Part shown: piece after piece, positions 9,480-21,294 of the stretch | How the letters are laid out: each line of letters begins with the position of its first letter | How positions within the stretch are numbered: the first letter of the stretch is position 1 | From: Luidia sarsii | Taxonomy: Eukaryota > Echinodermata > Asteroidea > Paxillosida > Luidiidae | NCBI GenBank assembly: GCA_949987565.1 | Contig: OX465109.1 | Coordinates: 16,087,226 to 16,151,225 of the forward strand | Length of the DNA: 64,000 nucleotides | Direction of reading: 5' to 3' | Made by a program: the position numbers and the translations under genes | Notes under the pieces: generated by a model | Databases searched by the model: none | What the model was told of the DNA's origin: nothing | What the model saw: only the letters and a program-made list of their open reading frames with translations

Positions 9480-10270
9480 AGACTGCTGAATACACTGCAT
9501 AATGAAATCCCAAATTCTCTTCTCCGATTACAGGAACCGTGGCCTGTCGCATTGTCCGCCCGGGATTCACGCACGTAACTATGTGCCGAGGGGACAATCG
9601 GAACGGGCGCTGGACGTCGTCATTCCGAAGGACCGAGCGCACGAGGAGTGTCTCGTGGGGGAAAATCCGCCCCGGAGACCGCCTGGACCTCTCGCTGCGC
9701 CGCGCTCGCTGCGGGGAAACAAGCGCCAGTCAACCCTTCGGCCGGCAACGTGGACGGTCTTAAGCCACGAACGAACGGACGAATGAGCGAGCGAGCGAGC
9801 GCTCATCTCAATCGCTCATGCTACTCTTTTACCTAAGTCACCCTTGTCGCTCTTGCTCGGGAGACCTCTCCAGCGCTCGCAAAACTCGGTCATCGAAGGA
9901 TGTTATTGAGGCAGGGACCGACTTATCGAAGGTGAGTCTTTGAGAAACGATCCAATTATCGCAAGCCTTTCTCTTTCCCCTATAGCTTGATTAGCGCCGG
10001 GCAGAGATATTATTTCCCTCCTTCCCTCGAGGTTTTTTTTTTAGAGGGGTTTTCTCTCCTTTATTGGCAAATCTGGCCCCCACACCCTCTCCTCCTGCCC
10101 CCTTTCTCCCTTTGATCGTTGCCGCCTCAACTCTTGTCTTCTCGGGTCCCTGGGGCGCCCCCAGCGGGCTAGGCAGCGGGCTCCCCCTGCCGCTATTTCC
10201 GGACAACCTTTCGGCGAGATGAAGACAATGCTGCCACAAACTCAATTATCTGCGGTGTCGCTGCGGGTGC
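9480..10270. other. GC- and CpG-rich segment without recognised gene
   Basis: The segment 9540-9790 is CpG-rich and follows an acceptor-like CTCCGATTACAG at 9520-9531. One plus frame stays open for about 75 codons to a TAA near 9763, but the protein matches nothing I recognise. It could be a promoter CpG cluster or an exon of an unlocated gene. Confidence 0.3.
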
Positions 10271-10274
10271 GATT

Positions 10275-11548
10275 CGATCTTGGTCGGGCTTGTCTGGGTC
10301 GGGCTGGTCTGGGCCGGGCTGGTCTGGGTCGGGCTGGTCTGGGTCGGGCTGGTCTGGGCCGGGCTGGTCTGGGCCGGGCTGGTCTGGGCCGGGCTGGTCT
10401 GGGCCGGGCTGGTCTGGGCCGGGCTGGTCTGGGCCGGGCTGGTCTTGGTCGGGCTGGTCTGGGTCGGGCTGGTCTGGGTCGGGCTGGTCTGGGCCGGGCT
10501 GGTCTGGACCGGGCTGGTCTGGGCCGGGCTGGTCTGGGCCGGGCTGGTCTTGGTCGGGCTGGTCTGGGTCGGGCTGGTCTGGGTCGGGCTGGTCTGGGTC
10601 GGGCTGGTCTGGGCCGGGCTGGTTTTGGCCGGGCTGGTCTTGGTCGGGCTGGTCTGGGCCGGCCTGGTCTGGGTCGGGCTGGTCTGGGTCGGGCTGGTCT
10701 GGGCCGGGCTGGTCTGGACCGGGCTGGTCTGGGCCGGGCTGGTCTGGGCCGGGCTGGTCTGGGTCGGGCTGGTCTGGGTCGGGCTGGTCTGGGTCGGGCT
10801 GGTCTGGGTCGGGCTGGTCTGGGCCGGGCTGGTTTTGGCCGGGCTGGTCTTGGTCGGGCTGGTCTGGGTCGGGCTGGTCTGGGTCGGGCTGGTCTGGGCC
10901 GGGCTGGTCTGGGCCGGGCTGATCTGGGCCGGGCTGGTCTTGGTCGGGCTGGTCTGGGCCGGGCTGGTCTGGGTCGGGCTGGTCTGGGTCGGGCTGGTCT
11001 GGGTCGGGCTGGTCTGGGTCGGGCTGGTCTGGGTCGGGCTGGTCTTGGTCGGGCTGGTCTGGGTCGGGCTGGTCTGGGTCGGGCTGGTCTGGGTCGGGCT
11101 GGTCTGGGTCGGGCTGGTCTGGGCCGGGCTGGTCTTGGTCGGGCTGGTCTTGGTCGGGCTGGTCTGGGTCGGGCTGGTCTGGGCCGGGTTGGTCTGGGCC
11201 GGGCTGGTCTGGGCCGAGCTGGTCTCGGTCGGGCTGGGCTGGTCTGGGCCGGGCTGGTCTGGGTCGGGCTGGTCTGGGTCGGGCCGGGCTGGTCTGGGTC
11301 GGGCTGTTCTGGGCCTGGCAGGTCTGGGTCGGACTGGTCTGGGTCGGACTGGTCTGGGTCGGGCTGGTCTGGGCCTGGCTGGTCTGGGCCGGGCTGGTCT
11401 GGGCCGGGCTGGTCTGGGCCGGGCTGGTCTGGGCCGGGCTGGTCTGGGCCTGGCTGGTCTGGTTCGGGCTGGTCTAGTTCGGGCTGGTCTGGGTCGGGCT
11501 GGTCTGGGTCGAGCTGTTCTGGGTCGGGCTGGTCTGGGTCTGGTCTCT
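10275..11548. repeat. 15-bp minisatellite, about 85 copies
   Basis: The unit is GGTCTGGGTCGGGCT with GTC/GCC alternation at two sites. Because the unit is a multiple of three without stops, all three plus frames stay open (GLGRA, VWVGL/VWAGL and WSGPG/WSGSG repeats). The long frame is a by-product of the array, not a credible gene. Confidence 0.95.
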
Positions 11549-11631
11549 GGTCTGATTTATTCGGTGTAATCGTAGCTGACCACCAATCGCAAGGCGGTGA
11601 GAAATGCCGTTGCTATTCAGTACGATATGTG

Positions 11632-11800
11632 TTTGCGCAGATAAGATGACACTGGGGCCGTTCCTAAGATAGACAATTCAGCCGCGTTGCCATAGAAATT
11701 GAGACGCGTTGAGCTGAGACGCGTCTGGCTTTGGTGAATTCCATTCTACAATGTAGGAAGCGTCCTGACATAGAAACGCGTCTAAGCCTTTCGTGAAATC
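11632..11800. repeat. Dispersed repeat, second copy of the 9100-9265 sequence
   Basis: The sequence runs GCAGATAAGATGACACTGGG...GCCGCGTTGCCATAGAAATT, then GAGACGCGTT. It lies between the 15-bp minisatellite and the triplet array. Confidence 0.6.
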
Positions 11801-11934
11801 GACCGCTGGTTCCATGAGCATCGCTGAGCGGGCCGTGCGCGGGGGCCAGCAGCACGTGGCACGCCCATGCAATACAGTCTTTGGTCGCAGTCTACCTGGC
11901 CGAATTTCTGGTGACGGCAATGACAAAGTGATGA

Positions 11935-12416
11935 ATGTCCTTGTTGTCCTTGTTGTTGTCGCTGTCGTTGCTGTCGTTGTTGTTGCTGTTGTTGTTGTTG
12001 TTGCTGTCGTTGTGGTTGCTGTCGTTGTTGTTGCTGTCTTTGCTGTCGTTGTTTTTGTTGCTGTCGTTGTTGTTGCTGTCGTTGTTGTTGCTGCCGTTGT
12101 TGTTGCTGTCGTTGTTGTTGCTGTCGTTGTTGTTGCTGCCGTTGTTGTTGCTGTCGTTGTTGTTGCTGTCGTTTCTGTCGTTTCTGTCGTTTCTGTCGTT
12201 GCTGTCGTCGTCGATGTGGTTGCTGTCGTTGTGGTTGCTGTCGTTGTGGTTGCTGTTGTTGTGGTTGGAGTCATTGCCGTTGTTGTTGCTGATGCAGATG
12301 TCGATCGTTGTTATTGTTGCTGTTGTTGTTATTGTTGTTGCTGCTGCTGCTGTTGCTGCTGCTGTTGCTGCTACTTGTGTCGTTGTTGTTAGTGCTGCTG
12401 TTGTGTTGTTGTTGCT

Positions 12417-12453
<37 letters not shown>

Positions 12454-12576
12454 TTGTTGGTGCTGCTGTTGCTGCTGCTTTTGTCTTTATTGTTATTGCT
12501 GCTGTTGTTTTGTCGTTGTTGTTATTGTTGTTGTTGTCGTTGACGTTGTCGTTGTCGTTGTCGTTGTTGTTGTTGG

Positions 12577-12616
<40 letters not shown>

Positions 12617-12655
12617 AATGTTGTTGTCTTTGTTGTCGTCGTCGTTGTTATTGTT
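11935..12655. repeat. Imperfect GTT/GCT/GTC trinucleotide array
   Basis: About 720 bases of TTGTTGTTGCTGTCG-type triplets read as poly-Val/Ala, poly-Leu/Ser or poly-Cys on the plus strand and poly-Thr on the minus. There is no flanking coding signal. Confidence 0.93.
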
Positions 12656-12659
12656 ATAT

Positions 12660-13560
12660 ATCCCCTAGCTTTGTTGTTTTGTCTCTGCCATTGTAGTCCC
12701 AATGGCTGTCCTTGTCCATACATCTCTCTGCATAACATAATCTGGCCCACAAACACTTTACCCTCGGGCACAATCTCCTTCGCTCTATCCCTCAGTCCAC
12801 ATTCCTCATGCTCCCTTAAATCGACTCTCGCGCGTGAGAAGCAGCACATACCCAGGTGCACGCAGTAAAAGCAAGGCAAGAATACCAGAATGCACGCAGC
12901 TGCCTGCATTTCACACCCTGGGATTTTTGTAGACAGAGTGGAGCACCTCGCATTAACGTGGAGCGCTTCAACCGAACGCATTCCTGCATCGATTTTTGTT
13001 TTTGTCCCGGTGTTAAACGAATGAGGCGCGCGTGGTTTATGATTAGTCGGGCGGTTCCGGGCGGGGGATGGGACCGCGCCGTTCGCCAATTACTGTACCG
13101 TGAATCGACGCGCACTCGCCCGTGTCGTGCCCAGCCGTTGGTCACGGTCGAGCCGGCCGGTTTCACGGGGGGTGTCGAGACGATTATTTCCGACAGGCGT
13201 TCCCGCGGCGTGCCGGCGAGGGGAATCAAGCCGGGAGTCTTCCGGGCCCAGGCTAGAGGGAGGTGAGGGTGTGTAACTTTATATCGCATTGCAGGAACGT
13301 GCATGCCAGCCCGTATCTTTATGCCGTTCCGAACAGGCTTCACACAAACTACGGGCTATCCCTGTTGTACGTTACAGGCCTTTAGGAGAGTGGTATGGAT
13401 TGCTGTAATCCAATTTCCCTCGTCTCCCTTTTTTGGAAAGGCGTGACGAAAAATCCAGCGAGCTTATTGAGAGCTGCATTCTCTGTCTGCCCCGTTTTCA
13501 ATAGCACTAGCAGACCCTTGAAATGAAATCGTCGGGTGCTCGGCAGGAAGGGTGTACGTG
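12660..13560. other. Unique sequence, no gene recognised
   Basis: The sequence is moderately GC-rich with CpG clusters (13040-13260). Open frames exist on both strands, but none has a recognisable domain or convincing splice context. Confidence 0.4.
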
Positions 13561-13570
13561 CGGTCAGACG

Positions 13571-13662
13571 TAGTCCGAGTAACTTGGACCCGACAAGTCA
13601 CCCTTTTTTATAGAAATTTCGATAAAAAAAGGTGACTTTTTGGGCCCAAGTTACTCGGACTA
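13571..13662. repeat. Long near-perfect hairpin
   Basis: TAGTCCGAGTAACTTGG... ...GTCACCTTTTTTAT... is mirrored by ATAAAAAAAGGTGACTTTTT, GGGCCCAAGTTACTCGGACT, A. The arms are about 40 bp with a loop of about 10 bases, the size of a small foldback element. Confidence 0.85.
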
Positions 13663-13979
13663 GGTTAGACGCTATAATCACTTAATATCTTGTCCGTTTT
13701 ATGGCTTTCAGTTGCTTTTTACGTCACCATGGCGTAATAATTATGTGAGCACGAATGTGGAATGGTGATTGTTTGTACTTTATGCCCTTCTGCAAGGGGA
13801 CCAACGAAATATGTCAGTGATCTGTGAAAGTGACCGTTGAACAAATAGGCCCCACGACAGACAATCCTACCCTTTTAAAGTTGAATCCAGTCAGGCTACC
13901 GTAGTTTCTTATAGAGGTATTTTCGGTTTAAATTGTGCTAGTTTTGATCCCTGTGCCGATTTCATTATCAGTGTGTATT

Positions 13980-14390
13980 GCGCCCGTGATCTAGTATAGC
14001 TGCGTGAATATGACTGGTACCCGTGTCGCTTGTCCGTGCCCTTGAAGAGGCAGACAAAGACGTATCTAGTTTAGAGGGAGACCCGCGATGCGGCCAACAT
14101 AATTCTGATGACCACCTGGCTTCTGAAAACCCTCTCAAGTTGCGAAGTCGCGCGAGTAGTCGGCGGCAAGTGGGGTCTGCCGCCCCCTCGCGGCGGGACG
14201 CGGCTCCCGAACGCAGGACGCGTCTGCGCTGCGCGCTGCGTCTCCCAGTGGGGCGCCTTGAGCTACGTGCCGAGCCCAAAAACAAACACATCAACTGACA
14301 ACTGGCCTATGAAGGCACACGTCCTGTTCACGTGGTTTCCAATAATCAAACTGGACAGGTATTGGTCTCACGGCCCCGAGAGGCAGAATT
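13980..14390. other. GC-rich unique sequence with dispersed repeat
   Basis: No gene was recognised. The block from 14257 (GCCTTGAGCTACGTGCCGAG...) recurs near 29936, and its complementary end occurs near 14890, so a dispersed element contributes here. Confidence 0.4.
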
Positions 14391-14393
14391 AAT

Positions 14394-14863
14394 GTGACCC
14401 GGCACAGCGACATGAGGAATATCCCACCAAAACACTTTTCGAGTAAACAACGCCTGAAGTCAAAGTATCTTCTCAATTTGATTAAAAATCAATTTATTTT
14501 ATTAATTGTTTATTTTCGGAAATTTTATGTATTGAAAGATGCTATGTCCAAAGGATTTTTCCGAAATCCATCTCTAAATGTTGAAAAAAAAGAGGATTTC
14601 GGGGAGTGTTTGTGTACTGTTTTCAAAAAAATATGAAGTTCCTGCCTTTTTGAATGGCCGTTTTCGAGGAGTTAGACTGGTGCTGCTATATTGTGTCTGG
14701 TGCCAAATGAACGAGCGAAGTCCCCTTGTACTATTTACAACAAAGTTCATACGGAAATAAATTTGATATCATTCGAAAGCTAATGGTATACTCTATTTCA
14801 TCATTAGAAAATCTCAAAATCTCAAAAGTGGGGGTTATTCCTCATTATGCTGTGCCGGGTCAC
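14394..14863. mobile_element. TIR element with 4-bp target duplication, copy 2
   Basis: GTGACCCGGCACAGCGACAT, then GAGGAATATCCCACC, is inverted at the right end (GGTTATTCCTCATTATGCTG, TGCCGGGTCAC). TAAT flanks both ends (14390-14393 and 14864-14867). Confidence 0.8.
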
Positions 14864-15616
14864 TAATATTCTCACCAAAAGTTGACCGCACACGGTGAAC
14901 TACGTGCTGAGCTAACGGCCACGGGAGATGTATGGTTTATGATCAGCAGATAGCTCTCGTGTGCGGCGGTTTAAAGCTCGCGCGACATACTTATGCCCGT
15001 ACAACGGGGATGCCATCCAGAGTGTGCATTTCACATGCACCGGGCAGGTTTGATGCACGTTCAAACGTCTCTGTGAAGATGCACGGGGACCCGTTTTGCA
15101 CGAGGACAAAAAAAAAACCCACCGCCAACCAAATCACAGCACGACCTCGACAGGCTCGATGGTCAAGCCGGCAAGATGTCCAAGAGGGAGGTTTGAGTCG
15201 ATGGCACCACGTGACCCAATCTGTTTTGTAGACGGAGTGTGGCTCTGAAATTTTCAGAGCTCGGAAAAGAATCACAGCCTTAGATATAACATGTTAAACT
15301 CTCTAAACGCAAAAGAGTGAATAACCCACTCACACAAAGAGTGAAATTTCCTCGAGCAAAGCCAAAACCACTCAAAAAGAGTGAAAACCACTGGTGTAGA
15401 AACCGCTAAGAATGGAGTAAAACGCCACTCTGTAGAGGAGCTATATGGAAGACAACTCAGTTTTTCGAGTGGTCCTCCAAATGGCTCCTTACAAGAGTGG
15501 GATTCCACTCCACTCTGAGCGGTTTTGAGCGGTTGTAGCTTTTTGAAGCGATTTTCACTCCTGGAGAGAGTAAATTATTCATATGTTTCGCATTGAGGAG
15601 AATGTAAGGAATGTAA

Positions 15617-15800
15617 GGCCTCAAAAAGATCATCGGTTGAGTGCCGGTTGAATTCATCCGACCGATACATTTCCCCCCGATAGAAAGCCGATTGTTCTGG
15701 ACTCATGGGGTGAGAAAAACACGATGGCTATCCGGTGGAAACGACATCGGACGGGTCAAATCATCCGATACCTAACCGATGATCTTTTTGACAAGAGGCC
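15617..15800. mobile_element. Harbinger-like MITE, copy 1
   Basis: The TIRs are GGCCTCAAAAAGATCATCGG and CCGATGATCTTTTTGACAAG-AGGCC, with TAA on both sides (15614-15616 and 15801-15803). The GGCC terminus and 3-bp TWA target duplication fit PIF/Harbinger elements. A copy about 90% alike by eye is at 62090-62278. Confidence 0.8.
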
Positions 15801-15804
15801 TAAT

Positions 15805-15940
15805 TCAATGAGGGTCTGCCCTGGTCGACGTGATAAGCTCCGGATGCCCAGTGCTTTGCCCGATGCCTGGCAAAACGAAAACAAACTGGACATTCACTGC
15901 TATCACGTCGAGCAGGGCAAACCCTCACTCAGCCGCCTCA
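15805..15940. repeat. Palindromic element
   Basis: TGAGGGTCTGCCCTGGTCGA, CGTGATAAG is inverted as CTATCACGTCGAGCAGGGCA, AACCCTCA. A related piece is in the RBM33 intron at 55445-55515. Confidence 0.65.
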
Positions 15941-16590
15941 CTCGATCTTGACCAACGATTTCGTGGTGCGGTCTTGACCTGAACTTGGCGCCTATACTTA
16001 TGGCTCCACGCCCAGGCGAGATCGGAGATGGAAGACGAGACTCAGAGCCGGAGTTGCCGGCTCTTGTGGGAGCCATACGCGTCTCGAAGGAGCCGTTTTA
16101 ACCAAGGTGCCAGCGCGAAACCTCCCACTTGCTTATCTCCACCGTGCAAACCTTCAAATCTCGTCTAAAACGTCCGTGCTAATAGAAAACGGGATGCCGC
16201 GGGTTCGGATTCCGCCCGATCTGCCCGAATTCTGTTGTCAGATTGTGGCGATTTGGGCAAAGCACTGGGCATAGGCGAGCCCTTGTTGAAGTACTTTCTC
16301 CTCGACGCAAAATTATATGAAAGCTAGGACGCCTCAACCGAGAGCCTAGACGAATACGATCCCGAGGAAAAGCGAATGGCATCACAGTTTCCAAAACTCC
16401 CCGTGTACCCAATTATGAAAAGGGGGGCTCGTTTACCCCCTACCCTAAGTAGAAACCCAATACAAGAGGGAAGGTTGGAATTTCCCATTACCCACCCTCC
16501 TCCCTCGACTAAGTAATAATTATAGGCTCTAAGCACAGGGCGAATGCTTCGCAGTCGTATCGTTCGTCAAATTCACCTCGAAAAGAGCCC
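15940..16590. other. Unique sequence, nothing recognised
   Basis: I see no repeat family, RNA gene or exon with support in this stretch. Confidence 0.4.
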
Positions 16591-16593
16591 CCC

Positions 16594-16828
16594 TCCCTCA
16601 CACACACCCCCCACACCCACACCCACACCCACACCCACACCCACACCCACACCCACCCCCACACCCACACCCACACCCACACCCACACCCACCCCCACAC
16701 CCACACCCACACCCACACCCACACCCACACCCACACCCACACCCACACCCACACCCACCCCCACACCCACACCCACACCCACACCCACACCCACACGCAC
16801 ACCCACACCCACCCACACACACCCCTGA
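16594..16828. repeat. CCCACA hexanucleotide microsatellite
   Basis: There are about 38 copies of CCCACA with occasional CCCCCA. The complement reads as GT-rich. Confidence 0.97.
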
Positions 16829-17383
16829 GGGATAATGCAACGCTATTCCAATTTCCACACCTACCAAGAAAACCCTCGTTCGAATACAGGGACGCGGGTT
16901 GACATTTTCGGCGGATCTACCGCTGGGCAATGAGGGGGCACTGTATAATGTAAACGTCCCTGGGGGCTCATAGAGAGAGATACAGCGTCAAAGTAAAATG
17001 CGGATGGGTTTTTTTTATCTGTCGGGAATTGTTAAGGTTGCTGGGTGGGTAGGTGCGGGGAGAAGGAGGTGGATAGGGGAGGGGAGGGTGGTGTTTGCTT
17101 TTTGAACGGGAGACCCCCTCTCCGTCCTATTTGCCGCATCAGAGTGACGCTGAGCGATACTGGCATTTGCGTATACAACGCGTGATGGTACAGTAGCGAG
17201 CGGGTGTAGGAAGGCGAGGAGAAAGTGGGTTTTTTTATCGGAAGTGTTCTGACGTAATGTAGCTGACGTGATATTGCAAAGATGAAGTTGAGTGAATGGT
17301 ACAATCGTCATCGGATCGTGTTGACCTGTCTGGGAGGTTTAATCTTACAATGCCTTATTGACATGTCTTATTTGATCATTATA

Positions 17384-17514
17384 TTTAGGGTTGGGGTTGG
17401 GGTTGGGGTTGGGGTTGGGGTTGGGGGTTATGGTCGGGGTCGGGGTTTGGGGTTGGGGTTGGGGTTGGGGTTGGGGTTGGGGTTGGGGTTGGGGTTGGGG
17501 TTGGGGTCGGGGTT

Positions 17515-17566
<52 letters not shown>

Positions 17567-17803
17567 CTGGGGTCGGGGTCGGGGTCGGGGTCTGGGTCGG
17601 GGTCGGGGTTGGGGTTTGGGTCGGGGTTGGGGTTGGGGTTGGGGTTGGGGTTTGGGTCGGGGTTGGGGTCGGGGTCGGGGTTGGAGTCGGGGTCGGGGTT
17701 GGGGTTGGGGTCGGGGTCGGGGTTGGGTGTTGGGGTTGGGGTCGGGGTCGGGGTCTGGGTTGGGATCGGGGTCGGGGTTGGGGTTGGGGTTGGGGTTGGG
17801 GTT

Positions 17804-17856
<53 letters not shown>

Positions 17857-18112
17857 TGGGGTTGGGGTTGGGGTCGGGGTCGGGGTTGGGAGTTGGGAGT
17901 TTGGGTCGGGGTCGGGGTCGGGGTTGGGTGTTGGGGTCGGGGTCGGGGTCGGGGTTGGGTGTTGGGGTTGGGGTCGGGGTCGGGGTCTGGGTCGGGATTG
18001 GGGTTGGGGTTGGGGTTGGGGTTGGGGTTGGGGTTGGGGTTGGGGTTGGGGTTGGGATTGGGGTTAATTGGGATTGGGGTTGGGGTTGGGGTCGGGGTCG
18101 GGGTTGGTTTAC
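17384..18112. repeat. GGGGTT/GGGGTC hexanucleotide array, G-quadruplex-prone
   Basis: There are about 120 tandem GGGGTY units, with blocks of pure GGGGTT alternating with pure GGGGTC. The plus strand carries a G4 run every six bases. The TTGGGG unit is that of ciliate telomeres, but here it is an internal satellite. Confidence 0.96.
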
Positions 18113-18167
18113 TGATTGCTTGCAGATCTCACCCACTTAAGAAATCGAGGGATTGATTTTTGATTGT

Positions 18168-18405
18168 GTATAGCAGGACCTTATATCAAAGGCAGACCGA
18201 CAAGGACAAACAGCAAGTAGGAAGAAGAGAGCAATAGGCTTTTGATAGATGAGTGCAGGTGGATTTATCTCAAGGATCTTTCTGACAATGGGTATAGCAG
18301 ACACAGTGGGCTTATGGTGTTAGAGGATAACGGTGACACCGCGTGCATGTGTTTAATGAGGATGGACCTAGCGTTTCTATCGTAGCACGACCTTTCTGGA
18401 AGGCG
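18168..18405. repeat. Two decayed Penelope terminal motifs
   Basis: TAGCAGGACCTTATATCAAA-GGCAGA (18172) and ATCGTAGCACGACCTTTCTG-GAAGGCGG (18380) are inverted-sense relatives of the TTTGAGAAAGG...GAAAC motif. Confidence 0.45.
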
Positions 18406-18599
18406 GAAGGGCAAGAATACAATCAAATAGGAAGGGCAGAGTGCTATAAATAGCCTAGCACGGCAATCAGAAAATCGAGTCGGAAGATGCCAAGGGCAAC
18501 AGCCTCTTTGACGTCTCTAGACGTTAACCAGTTAGATTGTTAGCTCTTCTCCACCCCCGCTTGATCATAAGGCAGCATTAAGGAGACGTCTCCCTTCCC

Positions 18600-18903
18600 G
18601 TCTATCCTTTCACTTTCTACCACTCCATCTACATCTCCCTGTTCTTCTCCCTGTCCCTCTCACTGTCCCTCTCCTTGTCCCTTCTCCCTCTGCCTCTCCC
18701 TCTGTTAGCTCTACCTCTCCCTCTCCAGCTCTCCCTCTCCCTCTCCCCTTCCTCTCCCTCTCCCTCCGTCTCCGTCTCCGTCTCCCTCTCCCTCTCCCTC
18801 TCCCTCTCCCTCTCCCTCTCCCTCTCCCTCTCCCTCTCCCTCTCCCTCTCCCTCTCCCTCTCCCTCTCCCTCTCCCTCTCCCTCTCCCTCTCCCTCCCCT
18901 CTC
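18600..18903. repeat. CCCTCT polypyrimidine microsatellite
   Basis: The tract starts imperfect and becomes pure CCCTCT from about 18780 to 18895. Confidence 0.96.
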
Positions 18904-19019
18904 CTTCGCCCTTCGGAAATAAGCCTCCTTGCGTATAGGATTTCCTTTTGGACGATCGTCATTGGTTATTGTGTTAGCGGGGAAGGGTTATGATATAATT
19001 GTCTTTTTTTTAAAACTCG

Positions 19020-20330
19020 TTTTGTTCTAACTTTAAAGAGAGCTATCGGCGGGGAAGGGGGGGGGGGTCAGAACTCTGAAATCGAATAGGGGGCCTAGTC
19101 GAAACGTTGAGTAAAGGGACCATGCCGGAATCTGCCCTAATTCGGCGTGCGGTGAGTTCGTAGATTTCGTTTCCGTGGGTGATATCCTCTTACACAAGGT
19201 GTCGATGACATTCTGAACTGCGTAAGCACTGGCACCCGGACGAAGTCGGGTTACCAGACGAGGCTGTCGTCAAAAACACACACGCACACCAGTTGTCTGT
19301 GTACTGAGTGTGTCTGGGCCTAGCGCTATCGTCCGTGTTCAGTAATGCGATATACACCGAGCGCTGTAGAGAGGATGGCTCTAATATGACACACGAATTG
19401 GTACCCCTCATATGGCACAGACAGACCGACAGCATTTTTCTTGCGAAAAAAAAAGAAGGAGGAAAAAAGAATTAATAACAGCCGGGTTTAGCCGCAATCC
19501 AGGAGGATCTAGGGAGGAGAATATCTCACTGAAATTAGGCACCCCGCACTTGATAGAAATGTCATATCCGATATGATTAAGTCGGAGCGGTTTGCACTGT
19601 CCTTAAGTTACAGATCGAGTAACGTTCTATTTGAAGGGGGGGGTAGATTTTGTTTACCTTTGGTGAGTTTGGTTGGTGAGGCTGGCGCGCGTTGGAATGG
19701 GAATAATAGGCGCACGGCCATTTTGGCATCGCGGATTGTATTACCAATCAGACGATATTCACTACATAGGAGCTGCTTCGAAGTGTGCCCCCCCTACTCC
19801 CTTGGGGCAAAGCTCAACGTTATTCCGTAACTCGACTAATGGCCGACCCCACCTCCACCTCCCTACCCCCTCCCTCTCTCGCCAGACGCTCTCCCTCACC
19901 GCCCCCTACCCCTCCCTCCGCATCGAATCATGGACCGATTTTTCTCAGCCAAAAAAATAAGTGGCCCCGTATGTACAGCAGCCGGCCCGATAGCGGCAAC
20001 GTAGGGCGCACTGAATTGATAACTGGCGAGTCAAGAAGTGGAGTTTTGTGGATGAAAATCTCCCGGGGACGTTTAGCGGACCCTCGCCAGTCAGTATATA
20101 TACGAGCTCTATGAGCTAGAGATGGTGATTGTGAGCGGGGGTACAGAGAAGGGTTTAAGAATGAAACATCTTCTCTGGAAATGGCGCAGACTGTTAGCGA
20201 TCTTCGTGCCGGGCTGATGCTGACGACCAGCGGCTTGGAATGGGTCAGATTGGCGTCGCCTGCGACTGGAGAGGCACCCGTCGTCTGGCCGGGTGTTTGG
20301 AAGGCATTTTAGTACGGGGTGGTAATTGAT
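19020..20330. other. Unique sequence between two CCCTCT tracts, no gene recognised
   Basis: Several open frames of 80-110 codons occur on both strands, without domain or splice support. Confidence 0.35.
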
Positions 20331-20424
20331 GGAACCCCCCCCCTCCAAAAAATGCGTATGCACTATTTCTTATTCCCTCTTTCTCTTTACCACATTATCT
20401 ATCATTGTGAAACTCTGCACGTCT

Positions 20425-20885
20425 GTCTCTCTCCCTCTCCCTCTCCCTCTCCCTCTCCCTCTCCCTCTCCCTCTCCCTCTCCCTCTCCCTCTCCCTCTCC
20501 CTCTCCCTCTCCCTCTCCCTCTCCCTCTCCCTCTCCCTCTCCCTCTCCCTCTCCCTCTCCCTCTCCCTCTCCCTCTCCCTCTCCCTCTCCCTCTCCCTCT
20601 CCCTCTCCCTCTCCCTCTCCCTCTCCCTCTCCCTCTCCCTCTCCCTCTCCCTCTCCCTCTCCCTCTCCCTCTCCCTCTCCCTCTCCCTCTCCCCTCTCCC
20701 TCTCCCCTCTCCCTCTCCCCTCTCCCCTCAATCTCCCTCTCCCGTTCCTCTCCCTCTCCCTCTCCCTCTCCCTCTCCCTCTCCCTCTCCCTCTCCCTCTC
20801 TCTCCCTCTCATGGTCCCCTTCTTTCTCCCCGTCTCTCTCTCCCCCCTCTCTCTCCCCTCTCTCTCCCTCTCCGTTCTCTGAGGG
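20425..20885. repeat. CCCTCT polypyrimidine microsatellite, near-pure
   Basis: About 44 uninterrupted CCCTCT units (20429-20692) are followed by degenerate CT-rich sequence, then a strand switch to GAGGGA-rich sequence from 20880. Confidence 0.97.
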
Positions 20886-21294
20886 AGAGGGAGGCAGAGA
20901 TGGAGACAGAGAAGAAGAGGGGGAAGGGGAAAGAGGAAGGAGGAAGGAAAAGGGGAAAACGAAATAGGATAAGGATAAGGAGGGAATCCTGAATCATGTC
21001 TTTTAAAGTTCAAAACCGTCGAAATGTTTATTAGTGGACACGAATTGTGAGCACGTCGACACGGGGCACGTCGACACGGAACGTGCCTCAAGCCTGTCTG
21101 CCCTGTGCGGCATCGCACGGGTGTCCGGCACACGTGTTATCATATTTCATCCCGTGTAGGCCAATATGAGGTATCAACAATCCCACGTCTCGTCTGTGTA
21201 TTTAACTGAGTGATAAATGACGAAAGAGCAACCGAGAAGAGCGCCGGAAGATTGTCAGATGGTCTCACTGGGCAAAAGAGATGTCGGGCAAAAA

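Noticed and set aside
10219..11649. 476-residue open frame of GLGRA repeats
   Set aside because: It is produced by a 15-bp minisatellite open in all three forward frames, with no splice or start context.
11678..12543. Poly-Thr and poly-Leu/Val frames
   Set aside because: They come from a degenerate triplet array with equivalent frames on both strands.
17282..18140. Long Gly/Ser/Arg/Val and Pro/Arg frames on both strands
   Set aside because: They arise from the GGGGTY hexamer array and change frame freely with array indels.
20402..21133. Glu/Gly-rich minus-strand frame
   Set aside because: This is the complement of a CCCTCT microsatellite.
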